From an uncultured Clostridia bacterium (GTDB taxonomy: Bacteria > Bacillota > Clostridia > Christensenellales > Aristaeellaceae), in the NCBI GenBank assembly GCA_946538975.1, contig CAMNHF010000004.1:1-54701 (forward strand): a stretch of 54,701 nucleotides of DNA, read 5' to 3'. This document shows positions 7,218-15,717 of the stretch, piece by piece; position 1 is the stretch's first letter; each line of letters starts with the position of its first letter. The translations under genes were made by a program, and so were the position numbers. The notes beneath the pieces are model-generated. The model was not told where the DNA came from. It ran no database searches and worked only from the letters and a program-made list of their open reading frames with translations.

Positions 7218-10124
7218 ATGATTATCAAATGCAAGATGTGCGGCGGCGATATCGAGTTCACGCCCGGCGCGACCTATGGCACCTGCGAATACTGCGGCAG
7301 CACCTCCACGATCCCGAAGGCGGACGACGAGGGCCGGCTGAATCTCTTCAACCGCGCCAACAGCTTCCGCAGGAAGTGCGAGTTCGACAAGGCCGTCGCC
7401 GCCTATGAGAAGATTCTGGAGCAGGACGACACCGACGCCGAGGCCCACTGGGGCGCGGTGATCAGCCGCTTCGGCATCGAGTATGTGGAGGATCCGGCCA
7501 CCGGCAAGCGCATCCCCACCTGCCACCGGGTGCAGCTGACCTCCATTCTGGCCGATGAGGACTACAAGGCCGCCGTGGAGCATGCGCCGGACGCGGAGAG
7601 CCGCTGCCTCTACGAGGAGGAGGCCGCGCGGATCGCGGAGATTCAGAGGGGCATTCTGGCGATCTCGCAGAACGAGAAGCCCTATGACGTCTTCATCTGC
7701 TACAAGGAGACCGACGAAAACGGCCAGCGCACCCACGACAGCCAGTGGGCGCAGGAGGTCTATTACGGCCTGACCGAGCAGGGCTACAAGGTGTTCTTTA
7801 GCCGCATCACGCTGGAGGACAAGCTGGGGCAGGAGTATGAGCCCTACATTTTCGCCGCCCTGAACAGCGCGCGGGTGATGATCGTCATCGGCAGCAAGCC
7901 GGAGTACTTCAACGCGGTCTGGGTGAAGAACGAGTGGAGCCGCTATCTGGCCCTGATGGCGCGTGACCGCAAGCGCCTGCTGATCCCCTGCTACCGCGGC
8001 ATGGATCCCTACGACCTGCCTGATGAGCTGAGCAGCCTGCAGAGTCAGGACATGAGCAAGATCGGCTTCATGCAGGACCTGCTGCGGGGCGTAAAGAAGG
8101 TGCTGGATGCGGAGAAGAAGCCCGTGCAGGCCGCGCCTGTGCAGCAGGTGGTGCAGACTGTGGCTCCCGGCGTGACCAGCCTGATGAAGCGCATTGCTCT
8201 CTTTCTGGAGGATGGTGATTTCAAACAGGCTTCTGAATATGTGGATCGGGTGCTCGATATCAATCCTGAATATGCGCCAGCCTATGTAGCGAAGGTTTGC
8301 GTTGCCTTAAGCCTTCGCAAAGAAGCTGATTTAGCAGAAACCACCTTCCGGTATGATGACAATCCAGATTGGCAGAAAGCCTTGCGTTTCGCGACACCGC
8401 AAGAGAAAGCTGTCTATGAAGGGTATATGAGAAAAGTAATGCTGCGCGTTAGGCAGCAGATTCGCGACTATGCCTATGACTGCGCGATTGAAATGGCAGT
8501 TGTGCCCGGCGCCAGCTGGTACAAGCTAAATGCGGAACTTGAACGTTACAAAGAATCTTGTACCCACTACACAGGGAACCGGTCTAACGGTAAGCGTCGG
8601 CCAAACAGCAAAACCAATGAGGCTGCTTTTATCCAAGCAGTGAAAACCAACGACCCGGGAAATGTATCTGAAAAGGATTTGAAGACAGCTGCCGAAATGT
8701 TCGATGCGATCTTTGACCGTGACGCAAGCGAAAGGTCAAGGCAATGCATGATACTGGCCGAACAGGCACGGCAAAAAGCGGTATATCGTGACACGGTTGC
8801 CATACGCGAAACACTACTGACTCCTTCTGGCCTTGAAAGAGCAGCACAAGTTTTTCTGAGCATACCAGATTATAAGGATGCAAAGGCACAGGCAAAAGCA
8901 TGCACGGACGCAGCAGAAGCGATCCGCGCCAGACTGTATGACAGCGCCGTCAAGGCTATGAACGAAGCTGGAAACGAGAGCGGCAAGTGGAGTATGGCAA
9001 TTAAGAGCTTGTCTGAATCTGAATTGACCGGTTATCGCGATGTGGATCAGCTTCGTGAAAAAGCAGCCATGCGCTATCAAGAATGTGTGTCTTCGGAAGA
9101 GAAAGCCAAGCGGCAGGAAGAAGAAAGACGTCGGCAGGAAGAAGAAAGACGTCGGCAGGAAGAAGAGCGGAAACGGCGTGAAATAGAAGCAGCCAAGCGA
9201 CAGGCGGAAGAGAGGCGGCGGCGTGAAGCAGAAGCTGCGGCGGCGAAAAAGAAACGCAACGCGATTATTGGCATCCTGGCTGCAGTGGTGGTTGTTGCTG
9301 CCGTGCTTGTCGTGACACTGGTCATTATTCCCGGGAACATAACCGAGACGAAGTATCTGAAGGCGAAGAGTTTAGCAGCCAAGGGCGATTATGCTGGAGC
9401 TGCAGCCATGTTCAGCGGGATCAGAGGCTACAAAGATGTTGACAGTCTTCTGACAAACGACCATAATCTTGCAGCAGCACGCGACGCGAAGTACAGCGTG
9501 GGGAACTATGTGACATTTGGACACTATCCGCAGACGAGAGAGGGCAATGATAGCACAGAAATCGAGTGGCTGGTGCTGGCGAGAGATGGGAACAAAGTGC
9601 TGCTGATCAGCCGGTATGGGCTGGACACGAAGCCATACAATGATTACTGGGCCGATATCACCTGGGAGAAGTGCACGCTGCGGACATGGCTGAATGGCAC
9701 ATTTCTGAGTAAGGCATTCACGGCGGAGGAACAGAAGGGAATTCTGCTGACGAATGTGGACAACGGCAGCAGCCAGGGTTACAGCAAATGGAGCACGAAC
9801 GGCGGAAACAACACACAGGATCGGGTTTTCCTGCTGAGTTATGCGGAAGCAAACAAATACTTCGGTGTGACGTACAGTATGAACACAAAATCCAGGGTAG
9901 CGCCGACGGCATATGCCATCGAGCAGGGGGCATACACATCCAACAGCGACAAGACAGCAGATGGCACGGCTGCTGGGTGGTGGTGGCTGCGTTCGCCGGG
10001 CTACTATCCGAGCAGCGCCGCGCGCGTCTACGACGGTGGCTCCCTCGGCTACAGCTCTTTCAGCAACGATGATGCCGTTGTCCGCCCCGCTTTGTGGATC
10101 AATCTGGAATCTGGTATCTTCTGA
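7218..10124 (+). CDS. Transmembrane TIR-domain protein with extracellular DUF6273 domain
   Basis: This 968-aa protein has a striking domain order. Residues 1-40 form a CxxC...CxxC ribbon (IIKCKMCGGDIEF, CEYCGS). Residues 156-300 are a TIR domain (YDVFICYKETDENG, YKVFFSRITLED, VMIVIGSKPEYF); E239 in VKNEW is at the place of the catalytic Glu of NAD-cleaving TIRs. Then come TPR-like helices, an R/E/Q-rich coiled coil (about 631-678) and one membrane helix (about 681-705) preceded by KKKR. Residues 758-968 are a DUF6273-type domain. The basic residues before the helix predict N-terminus in, C-terminus out. Base composition drops sharply after about 8200, inside the gene. The start is ATG 7218, with AAGGA 9 nt upstream; ATG 7200 would add MEGWAA. 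NAD hydrolysis and a sensor role are inferred from family knowledge. Confidence 0.85.
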   Translation: MIIKCKMCGGDIEFTPGATYGTCEYCGSTSTIPKADDEGRLNLFNRANSFRRKCEFDKAVAAYEKILEQDDTDAEAHWGAVISRFGIEYVEDPATGKRIPTCHRVQLTSILADEDYKAAVEHAPDAESRCLYEEEAARIAEIQRGILAISQNEKPYDVFICYKETDENGQRTHDSQWAQEVYYGLTEQGYKVFFSRITLEDKLGQEYEPYIFAALNSARVMIVIGSKPEYFNAVWVKNEWSRYLALMARDRKRLLIPCYRGMDPYDLPDELSSLQSQDMSKIGFMQDLLRGVKKVLDAEKKPVQAAPVQQVVQTVAPGVTSLMKRIALFLEDGDFKQASEYVDRVLDINPEYAPAYVAKVCVALSLRKEADLAETTFRYDDNPDWQKALRFATPQEKAVYEGYMRKVMLRVRQQIRDYAYDCAIEMAVVPGASWYKLNAELERYKESCTHYTGNRSNGKRRPNSKTNEAAFIQAVKTNDPGNVSEKDLKTAAEMFDAIFDRDASERSRQCMILAEQARQKAVYRDTVAIRETLLTPSGLERAAQVFLSIPDYKDAKAQAKACTDAAEAIRARLYDSAVKAMNEAGNESGKWSMAIKSLSESELTGYRDVDQLREKAAMRYQECVSSEEKAKRQEEERRRQEEERRRQEEERKRREIEAAKRQAEERRRREAEAAAAKKKRNAIIGILAAVVVVAAVLVVTLVIIPGNITETKYLKAKSLAAKGDYAGAAAMFSGIRGYKDVDSLLTNDHNLAAARDAKYSVGNYVTFGHYPQTREGNDSTEIEWLVLARDGNKVLLISRYGLDTKPYNDYWADITWEKCTLRTWLNGTFLSKAFTAEEQKGILLTNVDNGSSQGYSKWSTNGGNNTQDRVFLLSYAEANKYFGVTYSMNTKSRVAPTAYAIEQGAYTSNSDKTADGTAAGWWWLRSPGYYPSSAARVYDGGSLGYSSFSNDDAVVRPALWINLESGIF

Positions 10125-10140
10125 TCTTGAATCTTTTGCA
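10002..10140 (+). other. Putative DGR variable region 1 with shared 3' block
   Basis: Codons 930-954 of the TIR protein (10005-10079) differ strongly from the matching codons at 39131-39205. The following 61 nt (10080-10140) match 39206-39266 at 59 positions, including 16 nt beyond the stop. This pattern of a hypervariable C-terminal stretch ending in a conserved block is what a diversity-generating retroelement target with its homing (IMH-like) site looks like. Confidence 0.55.
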
Positions 10141-10151
10141 TCATCAATCTT

Positions 10152-10186
10152 CACCCCGCCGCAGCAATGCACGCCGCGGCGGGGTG
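10152..10186 (+). terminator. GC-rich stem-loop after the TIR gene
   Basis: A perfect 11-bp stem (CACCCCGCCGC with GCGGCGGGGTG) and a 13-nt loop lie 12 nt after the block shared with 39206-39266. Only a weak T run follows. It may be a transcription terminator, or the cruciform that often follows DGR homing sites. Confidence 0.55.
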
Positions 10187-10289
10187 TTCATGATGGCAGT
10201 CATTCAGCCGCCGGAATCAACCCGCAGCTCGGCCACCAGCACCCGCAGGGGGACGGGCGGCTTGTGGCGATCCGGCAGGGTGGCGGCGT

Positions 10290-10412
10290 CCGCATCGTGA
10301 AAGAAAACCTCCTGCCCCACAGAAAGGGCTTTGGGGAAGGATAGGGGTCTGGGGGAAGGAAAGCCCTTTTCGAACTCGAAAAGGGTTTCCTTCCCCCAGA
10401 CGCTGAGTTGCA
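10290..10412 (+). repeat. Palindromic intergenic repeat, copy 2
   Basis: The core at 10351-10397 (GGGGGAAGGAAAGCCCTTTT and its mirror) is flanked by GCATCGTGAAAG on the left and AGACGCTGAGTTGC on the right. The same flanks appear around copy 1 on the opposite strand. With the stem-loop above and the next promoter, this accounts for the 386-nt gap 10125-10510. Confidence 0.75.
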
Positions 10413-10455
10413 AATGCTCGCCCCCGTACCGTCCGCCATAAAAGCAGAAGAAATC

Positions 10456-10485
10456 TTGACACCGGCCGGGGCTTTGGGGTAAGAT
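10456..10485 (+). promoter_or_regulatory. Promoter of the ABC exporter operon
   Basis: A consensus TTGACA, 18 bp and TAAGAT end 25 nt before the ATG. Transcription should start about 18 nt upstream of the gene, leaving a very short leader. Confidence 0.7.
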
Positions 10486-10510
10486 AGCCCTTGTGCGCGG
10501 GAGGATGACG

Positions 10511-12298
10511 ATGCGAAAAGAATTCATGCTGGCGTGGCGCTACGTGAGGCGCTACTGGTGGAAATACCTGCTGGGCATTCTGGCCCTGTTCATGGTGGAC
10601 CAGGTCAACTCGGACGTGCCCCATCTCTCGCAGGAGCTGGTGGACGGCCTGGACACCGGCGCGCTGACCCTGGACGGCGTGCGGAATATCGCGCTGCGGC
10701 TGCTGATGATGGGCGGGCTGATTGCGCTGGGGCGCTTCGGCTGGCGCTTTTGCCTGTTCGGCTCGGCCCGCCAGGTGGAGCGGGATCTGCGCCGGGACAT
10801 GTTCGGCCATCTGGAGACGCTGTCCATGCGCTACTTCAACGAGCACAAGACCGGCGACCTGATGGCCCACTTCACCAACGACCTGGGCTCGGTGCGGCAG
10901 CTGCTGGGCGGCACGGTCATCACCACCTTTGACGCGTCGGTGATGCTGGTGCTGGTGCTGTGGAAGATGGTGAGCCGCGTCAGCTGGCGGCTGACCATCG
11001 TCGCGGTCATCCCGATGCTCGTGATCGTCGTGGGCAATATCTTTTTCGGCAAGCATATGCACCGCCGCTTCCTGGCCAAGCAGGAGGCCTTCTCCGAATT
11101 GAGCGACCAGGTGCAGGAGTCCATCAGCGGCATCCGCGTGATCAAGGCCTTCGTGCAGGAGCAGCGGGAGCTGGCGGCCTTCGCGAAGGTGAACGCGAAA
11201 AACCGGGAGAAGAACCTGCGCGTGGTGCGGCTGATCGCCCTGGCCATCCCGATTCTGGAGCTGGTGATCGGCCTGTCCATGCTGCTGACGCTGGTCTACG
11301 GCGGCACCCTGGCGGTGCGCGGCGAGATCACGGTGGGCCAGTTCGTGGAGTTCAACAGTCTGGTCACCATGCTGGTGTGGCCGATGATCGCGGTGGGCGA
11401 GTGCGTCTCCTCCCTGTCCCAGGGCATGGCGTCGCTCCGGCGCATCCGCATCATCATGGAGGAGAAGCCGGACATCGTCGACGAGGGCGATCCCGCCATC
11501 ACGGAACTGCGCGGCGGCGTGGAAATCAGCCATCTGACCTTCGCCTATCCCGGCGCGGAGAATCACCCGGCCCTGCGCGATGTCAGCGTCAGCGCGGCCC
11601 CCGGCGAGACCCTCGCCATCATCGGCCGCACCGGCAGCGGCAAGACCACGCTGGTCAACCTGCTGGAGCGCCTGTGGGACACGGACAGCCCGGACATGAT
11701 CCGCCTGGACGGCCACCCGCTGCGCACAATTCCGCTGGACGTGCTGCACCGGGACATCGCCTACGTGCCGCAGGACAACTTCCTCTTCAGCGACACGGTG
11801 GAGAACAACATCGGCTTCGGCGTGGAGCATCCCAGCCATGAGGCGGTGGAGGCGGCGGCGAAGGCGGCCTGCGTCCACGACAACATCATCGAATTCCCCC
11901 AGGGCTACGACACGGCCCTGGGCGAGCGCGGCGTGACCATCTCCGGCGGCCAGAAGCAGCGCACGTCCATCGCGCGGGCCCTGATGAAGGACGCGCCGAT
12001 CCTGATCATGGACGATTCCCTCTCCGCCGTGGACACGGACACCGAGGAGCAGATTCTGCACAACCTGCGGGAGAACCGCCGCGGCAAGACGACCATCCTG
12101 ATCGCCCACCGCATCTCAACCATCCAGAACGCGGATCACATCCTCGTGCTGGAGGACGGCAAGCGCGCGGAGTACGGCACGCATGCGGAGCTGATGGCTC
12201 TGGGCGGCATCTACCGGGCCATCTGGGACAAGCAGCAGCTGGAGAAGCAGCTGCGGGAAGAGCATCCCGCCGGCGCGGAAGGGGGTGCGGCACAGTGA
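10511..12298 (+). CDS. ABC exporter subunit with degenerate ATP site (BmrC/YheI-like)
   Basis: A 595-aa half-transporter. An N-terminal six-helix exporter domain (about residues 15-310) is followed by a nucleotide-binding domain. It has Walker A GRTGSGKTT, Q-loop YVPQDNFLFSD, signature ISGGQKQR and Walker B LIMDDSLSAVD. The residue after the Walker B aspartate is Asp, not the catalytic Glu, as in the BmrC/YheI half of heterodimeric multidrug exporters. The start is ATG 10511, with GGGAGG 6 nt upstream; GTG 10493 and ATG 10505 are in frame but badly placed. The stop overlaps the next start by 4 bp, so the two halves are translationally coupled. It is expected to form the degenerate site of an efflux heterodimer; the substrate is unknown. 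Confidence 0.9.
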   Translation: MRKEFMLAWRYVRRYWWKYLLGILALFMVDQVNSDVPHLSQELVDGLDTGALTLDGVRNIALRLLMMGGLIALGRFGWRFCLFGSARQVERDLRRDMFGHLETLSMRYFNEHKTGDLMAHFTNDLGSVRQLLGGTVITTFDASVMLVLVLWKMVSRVSWRLTIVAVIPMLVIVVGNIFFGKHMHRRFLAKQEAFSELSDQVQESISGIRVIKAFVQEQRELAAFAKVNAKNREKNLRVVRLIALAIPILELVIGLSMLLTLVYGGTLAVRGEITVGQFVEFNSLVTMLVWPMIAVGECVSSLSQGMASLRRIRIIMEEKPDIVDEGDPAITELRGGVEISHLTFAYPGAENHPALRDVSVSAAPGETLAIIGRTGSGKTTLVNLLERLWDTDSPDMIRLDGHPLRTIPLDVLHRDIAYVPQDNFLFSDTVENNIGFGVEHPSHEAVEAAAKAACVHDNIIEFPQGYDTALGERGVTISGGQKQRTSIARALMKDAPILIMDDSLSAVDTDTEEQILHNLRENRRGKTTILIAHRISTIQNADHILVLEDGKRAEYGTHAELMALGGIYRAIWDKQQLEKQLREEHPAGAEGGAAQ

Positions 12299-14157
12299 GC
12301 ACGGTGAAGACGGAAAAGAAGACCGGCCTGCGGCAGCGCCTCTTCCGGCCGGAAGCGGACGAGAAGCAGGACATCCAGTACGAGGGCAGCGCGATCCTCC
12401 GCATCCTCCGGTATCTGCGGCCCCATCTGAAAAAGTTCATTCTCTGCCTGATCCTGGTGCTGGCCGTGACCGGGCTGGAGCTGTACCGGCCCACGATCAT
12501 CGCCGGCGCCATCGACAGCTTCATCCAGGGGCCGGCGGAGCACCGCTGGGCCGCCGGGGAGATGGCGGAGGAGCGCATTGCGGGCATCTGGACGGCCGCG
12601 GGCAAGTACCTGCTGGCCCTGATCGCCCTGTTCCTGTGCAACCGGTTCCAGTTCCTGATGCTGCAGAAGATCGGCCAGGACATCATCTACACGATGCGCA
12701 ACGAGCTGTTCGACCACGTGCAGCACCTGACCATGCGCTTCTTCGACACCACGCCGGTGGGCAAGCTGGTCACCCGCCTGACCAACGACGTGGAGAGCAT
12801 CAACGAGGTGTTCACGAACATCCTGGTCAAGCTGTTCAAGAACGTGATCAAGATCATCGGCCTGGTCATCATCATGCTGGGGCTGAACACGCGCATCGCG
12901 CTGTACAGCTTCATCCTGCTGCCGGTGGTGGCGGTGCTGACGCTCCTGTTCCGCTTCATCAGCCGCCGGGCCTACCGCGTCACGCGCACCCGGCTGACCA
13001 TCATCAACACCTACCTGAGCGAGCACATCTCCGGCATGAAGATCATCCAGCTCTTCGGCCGGGAGCAGCGCAAGTACGAGGAATTCTCCGCGAAGAACGA
13101 GCACCTGTACCGGGCCGGCTTCCGGGAGATGATGGTGTTCGCCCTGTTCCGCCCCGGACTGTACCTGCTGTCGGTGCTGGCTCTGATGATCATCTACCTG
13201 ACCGGCGGCGGGGCGGTGCTGGAGGGCAGCATCACGATCGGCACGCTGTACCTCTTCCTGCAGTACATCAATCAGCTCTTTGAGCCGATTCAGGAGCTGG
13301 CGGAGCAGTTCTCCACGCTGCAGAGCGCCATCGCCGCGGCGGAGAAGATCTTCACCCTGCTGGACACGAAGCCGCTGATCACCGAGCGGGAGAACCCCAT
13401 CCGCCCCGAGACCATCCGGGGCCGCATCGAGTTCGACCACGTGTGGTTCTCCTACACCGGGCGGGAGGAGGACTGGGTGCTGAAGGACGTCACCTTCACG
13501 ATCGAGCCGGGCCAGTCCATCGCCTTTGTCGGCGCGACCGGCGCGGGCAAGAGCTCCATCCTGAACCTGATCGGCCGCTATTACGACATCCAGAAGGGCG
13601 CCATCCGCGTGGACGGCATCGATATCCGCGACATGTCGCGCGAGCAGCTGCGGCGGGCGGTGGGCACCGTGCAGCAGGACGTGTTCCTCTTCACCGGCGA
13701 CATCGCCTCCAACATCCGCCTGCGGGACGAGACGATCTCCGACGAGGCTGTTGTGGAGGCCGCGCGGGAGGTCAACGCCGCCCGCTTCATCGAGCGCCTG
13801 CCCGCCGGCTATCACCAGCCGGTGACGGAGCGCGGCACCACCTATTCCGCGGGCGAGCGGCAGCTGCTGTCCTTTGCCCGCACCCTGGCCTATGACCCGG
13901 CGGTGCTGATCCTGGACGAGGCCACCGCCAACATCGACACGGAGACGGAGCAGTGGATCCAGGAGGCCGTGGCCCGGCTGATGCAGGGCCGCACCACGAT
14001 CCTCGTCGCCCACCGCCTGTCCACGATCCAGCATGCCGACCGCATCATGGTGATGCACCACGGCCGCATCCGCGAGAGCGGCACGCATCAGGAGCTGCTG
14101 GAGCTGGGCGGCATCTACAAGAAGCTGTATGAGCTGCAGTTGGCGGGCACGCACTGA
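12295..14157 (+). CDS. ABC exporter subunit with intact ATP site (BmrD/YheH-like)
   Basis: A 620-aa partner of the preceding half-transporter. It has a membrane domain with an N-terminal cytoplasmic extension and an extended loop after helix 1. The nucleotide-binding domain has Walker A GATGAGKSS, Q-loop TVQQDVFLFTGD, signature YSAGERQLLSFA and Walker B VLILDEATANID, with the catalytic Glu present. YSAGERQ in place of LSGGQ, and ATANIDTETE, are typical of the BmrD/YheH half. Translation begins at GTG 12295 inside the previous stop (GTGA). Known BmrCD-type pumps export drugs and are induced by ribosome-targeting antibiotics. No leader peptide or attenuator was seen upstream here, and the physiological substrate is not deducible. 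Confidence 0.9.
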   Translation: MSTVKTEKKTGLRQRLFRPEADEKQDIQYEGSAILRILRYLRPHLKKFILCLILVLAVTGLELYRPTIIAGAIDSFIQGPAEHRWAAGEMAEERIAGIWTAAGKYLLALIALFLCNRFQFLMLQKIGQDIIYTMRNELFDHVQHLTMRFFDTTPVGKLVTRLTNDVESINEVFTNILVKLFKNVIKIIGLVIIMLGLNTRIALYSFILLPVVAVLTLLFRFISRRAYRVTRTRLTIINTYLSEHISGMKIIQLFGREQRKYEEFSAKNEHLYRAGFREMMVFALFRPGLYLLSVLALMIIYLTGGGAVLEGSITIGTLYLFLQYINQLFEPIQELAEQFSTLQSAIAAAEKIFTLLDTKPLITERENPIRPETIRGRIEFDHVWFSYTGREEDWVLKDVTFTIEPGQSIAFVGATGAGKSSILNLIGRYYDIQKGAIRVDGIDIRDMSREQLRRAVGTVQQDVFLFTGDIASNIRLRDETISDEAVVEAAREVNAARFIERLPAGYHQPVTERGTTYSAGERQLLSFARTLAYDPAVLILDEATANIDTETEQWIQEAVARLMQGRTTILVAHRLSTIQHADRIMVMHHGRIRESGTHQELLELGGIYKKLYELQLAGTH

Positions 14158-14176
14158 GCCGCCGGGAGAACAGACG

Positions 14177-15301
14177 ATGAAGATATCAAAGAAGGACGCG
14201 CTGCTGTGGTTCCGCTTTTTCGCGGAGCTGCCCGAGGGAGAGCAGCTCTCGCCGCGCCAGACGGAGCTGCGGGAGGCGGTGCTGACGCAGATCGAGGACG
14301 CGGCGGACGCCCGCTGCGACGCGCTGCGGCGGGAGATTCCGGGGCTCAGGAGCCTGGACGGCCGCACGTTCTTTGTGGGGCCGGAGGACCGCTTCCCCCG
14401 GGGCTGCCGCTCCTGCCTGACCGGCACCGGCCTCACCGCCATCCGCAGGACGAACCGCTGCAACCTCCGCTGCCCCTTCTGCTACGACTATGGGGTCTGG
14501 GATGAGCAGCCGCCCATCGGCGAGGGCTATTGGGAGATCGGCGGCAGTCGCTACCGGGCCTCCGACGTGCCCCTGCTGCTGCGCGTCTCGCGCCGGCCCA
14601 CCGGGGTCAGCTATGTCTACCTGGAGCCCTTCATGGAGATTGAGCGCTATGAGGAGATCATCCGCGCCTTCCATGAGGGCGGTGTGCACCAGCACATGTA
14701 CACCAACGGCACGCTGTGCACGGAGGAGAATCTGCGGATGCTGGGGGAGGCGGGGCTGGACGAGCTGCGCTTCAACCTGGGGGCCTCCGGCACGGCGGAC
14801 CGCGTGATCGACAGCATCGCCCTGGCGAAGCGCTTCATCCCCCGCGTGGGCATCGAGACGCCGATGACGCCGGAGTTCTATGCGCAGTTCCACGAGAAGA
14901 AGGACCGCATCCTGCGCAGCGGCGCGGACTTCATGAACTGTGCCGAGCTGCACCTGACGCCGAACAACGCGGTCAACTACGAGGGCGAGCCGCTGTACAT
15001 GGCGCGGCGGGGCTACATTTCCCCGGTCTGGAGCCATGAGCTGACGCTGCGGCTGATGCGCGAGGCCGCCGAGGAGGGCTGGCCGCTGCTGGTGCACGAC
15101 TGCTGCAACCGCACGAAGCTGGCCCGCGACCTGCACCTGCGCGCGCAGGAGGGCGGCTGGTTCGGGGCCAGCAGCTACGGCTGCGAGTTCGGGGAGATCC
15201 CGTACAGCCTGTTCCTGCCGGTGCTGGAGGACGAGAGCTTCCGCTTCGTCGAGGAAGAGGAGCTGCCCCCGGGCTACCGCGTGGGCGACATCGTGATCTG
15301 A
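14177..15301 (+). CDS. Radical SAM protein, unknown substrate
   Basis: A 374-aa protein. A radical SAM cluster motif, CNLRCPFC (CxxxCxxC), lies at about residues 95-102. It is preceded by an extra CRSC pair (residues 78-81) and followed by YLEPFMEIERYEE and HQHMYTNGTL, as in the TIM-barrel of this superfamily. A later CC pair (VHDCCNRTK) could bind something further. The protein lacks a SPASM-like Cys-rich tail. The start at ATG 14177 has GGGAGA 8 nt upstream and is 19 nt after the exporter stop; the cupin gene follows 21 nt later. The gene order suggests one transcript, exporter-radical SAM-cupin. The reaction is not predictable from sequence, and no small precursor peptide gene fits in the gaps. 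Confidence 0.8.
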   Translation: MKISKKDALLWFRFFAELPEGEQLSPRQTELREAVLTQIEDAADARCDALRREIPGLRSLDGRTFFVGPEDRFPRGCRSCLTGTGLTAIRRTNRCNLRCPFCYDYGVWDEQPPIGEGYWEIGGSRYRASDVPLLLRVSRRPTGVSYVYLEPFMEIERYEEIIRAFHEGGVHQHMYTNGTLCTEENLRMLGEAGLDELRFNLGASGTADRVIDSIALAKRFIPRVGIETPMTPEFYAQFHEKKDRILRSGADFMNCAELHLTPNNAVNYEGEPLYMARRGYISPVWSHELTLRLMREAAEEGWPLLVHDCCNRTKLARDLHLRAQEGGWFGASSYGCEFGEIPYSLFLPVLEDESFRFVEEEELPPGYRVGDIVI

Positions 15302-15322
15302 CGAAACAGGAGGGACAAGCCC

Positions 15323-15649
15323 ATGGACGTCACCCGTCACAGCGAGGCGCCCGTCATCGAACTGGGCGGCGGCATGACCCGCCGGATCCTCGCGCACAAC
15401 CCGCAGCTGATGGCGGTGGAGGTCGGCTTTGAGACCGGCGCCGTCGGCAGCGTGCACACCCATCCGCACACCCAGGTGAGCTATGTCCTCTCCGGCCGCT
15501 ACCGCTACACGGTGGGCAGCGAGGAGACCGAGCTGAAGCCCGGCGACAGCGTGGCCGTGCCCTCCGGCGCACCGCACGGCGTCCGCTGCCTGGAGGCCGG
15601 CGTGCTGCTGGATGTGTTCACCCCCGCCCGGGAGGACTTTCTGGGGTGA
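15323..15649 (+). CDS. Small single-domain cupin protein
   Basis: A 108-aa one-domain cupin. Motif 1 reads GSVHTHPHTQVSYVLSGRY, with two His and a Gln in place of the usual metal-binding Glu region. Motif 2 reads PGDSVAVPSGAPHGVRCLE, with the closing His. Small cupins of this type bind a divalent metal and act as isomerases, dioxygenases or ligand sensors, so a specific reaction cannot be named. GGAGGG lies 8 nt upstream of the ATG. It is the last gene of the exporter/radical SAM unit and is followed by a terminator that serves both strands. Confidence 0.85.
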   Translation: MDVTRHSEAPVIELGGGMTRRILAHNPQLMAVEVGFETGAVGSVHTHPHTQVSYVLSGRYRYTVGSEETELKPGDSVAVPSGAPHGVRCLEAGVLLDVFTPAREDFLG

Positions 15650-15676
15650 GACTGAAGCCCGTAATCCCATCAAAAC

Positions 15677-15706
15677 AAAAGGACGGCGCGAGGCCGTCTT
15701 TTGTTA
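15677..15706. terminator. Bidirectional terminator between converging genes
   Basis: A short GACGGC/GCCGTC stem with a small loop is bordered by an A-rich left side and TTTTG on the right. It can therefore end transcripts from the cupin gene (+) and from the ATP-grasp gene (-). Confidence 0.75.
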
Positions 15707-15717
15707 TGCTTTGAATT

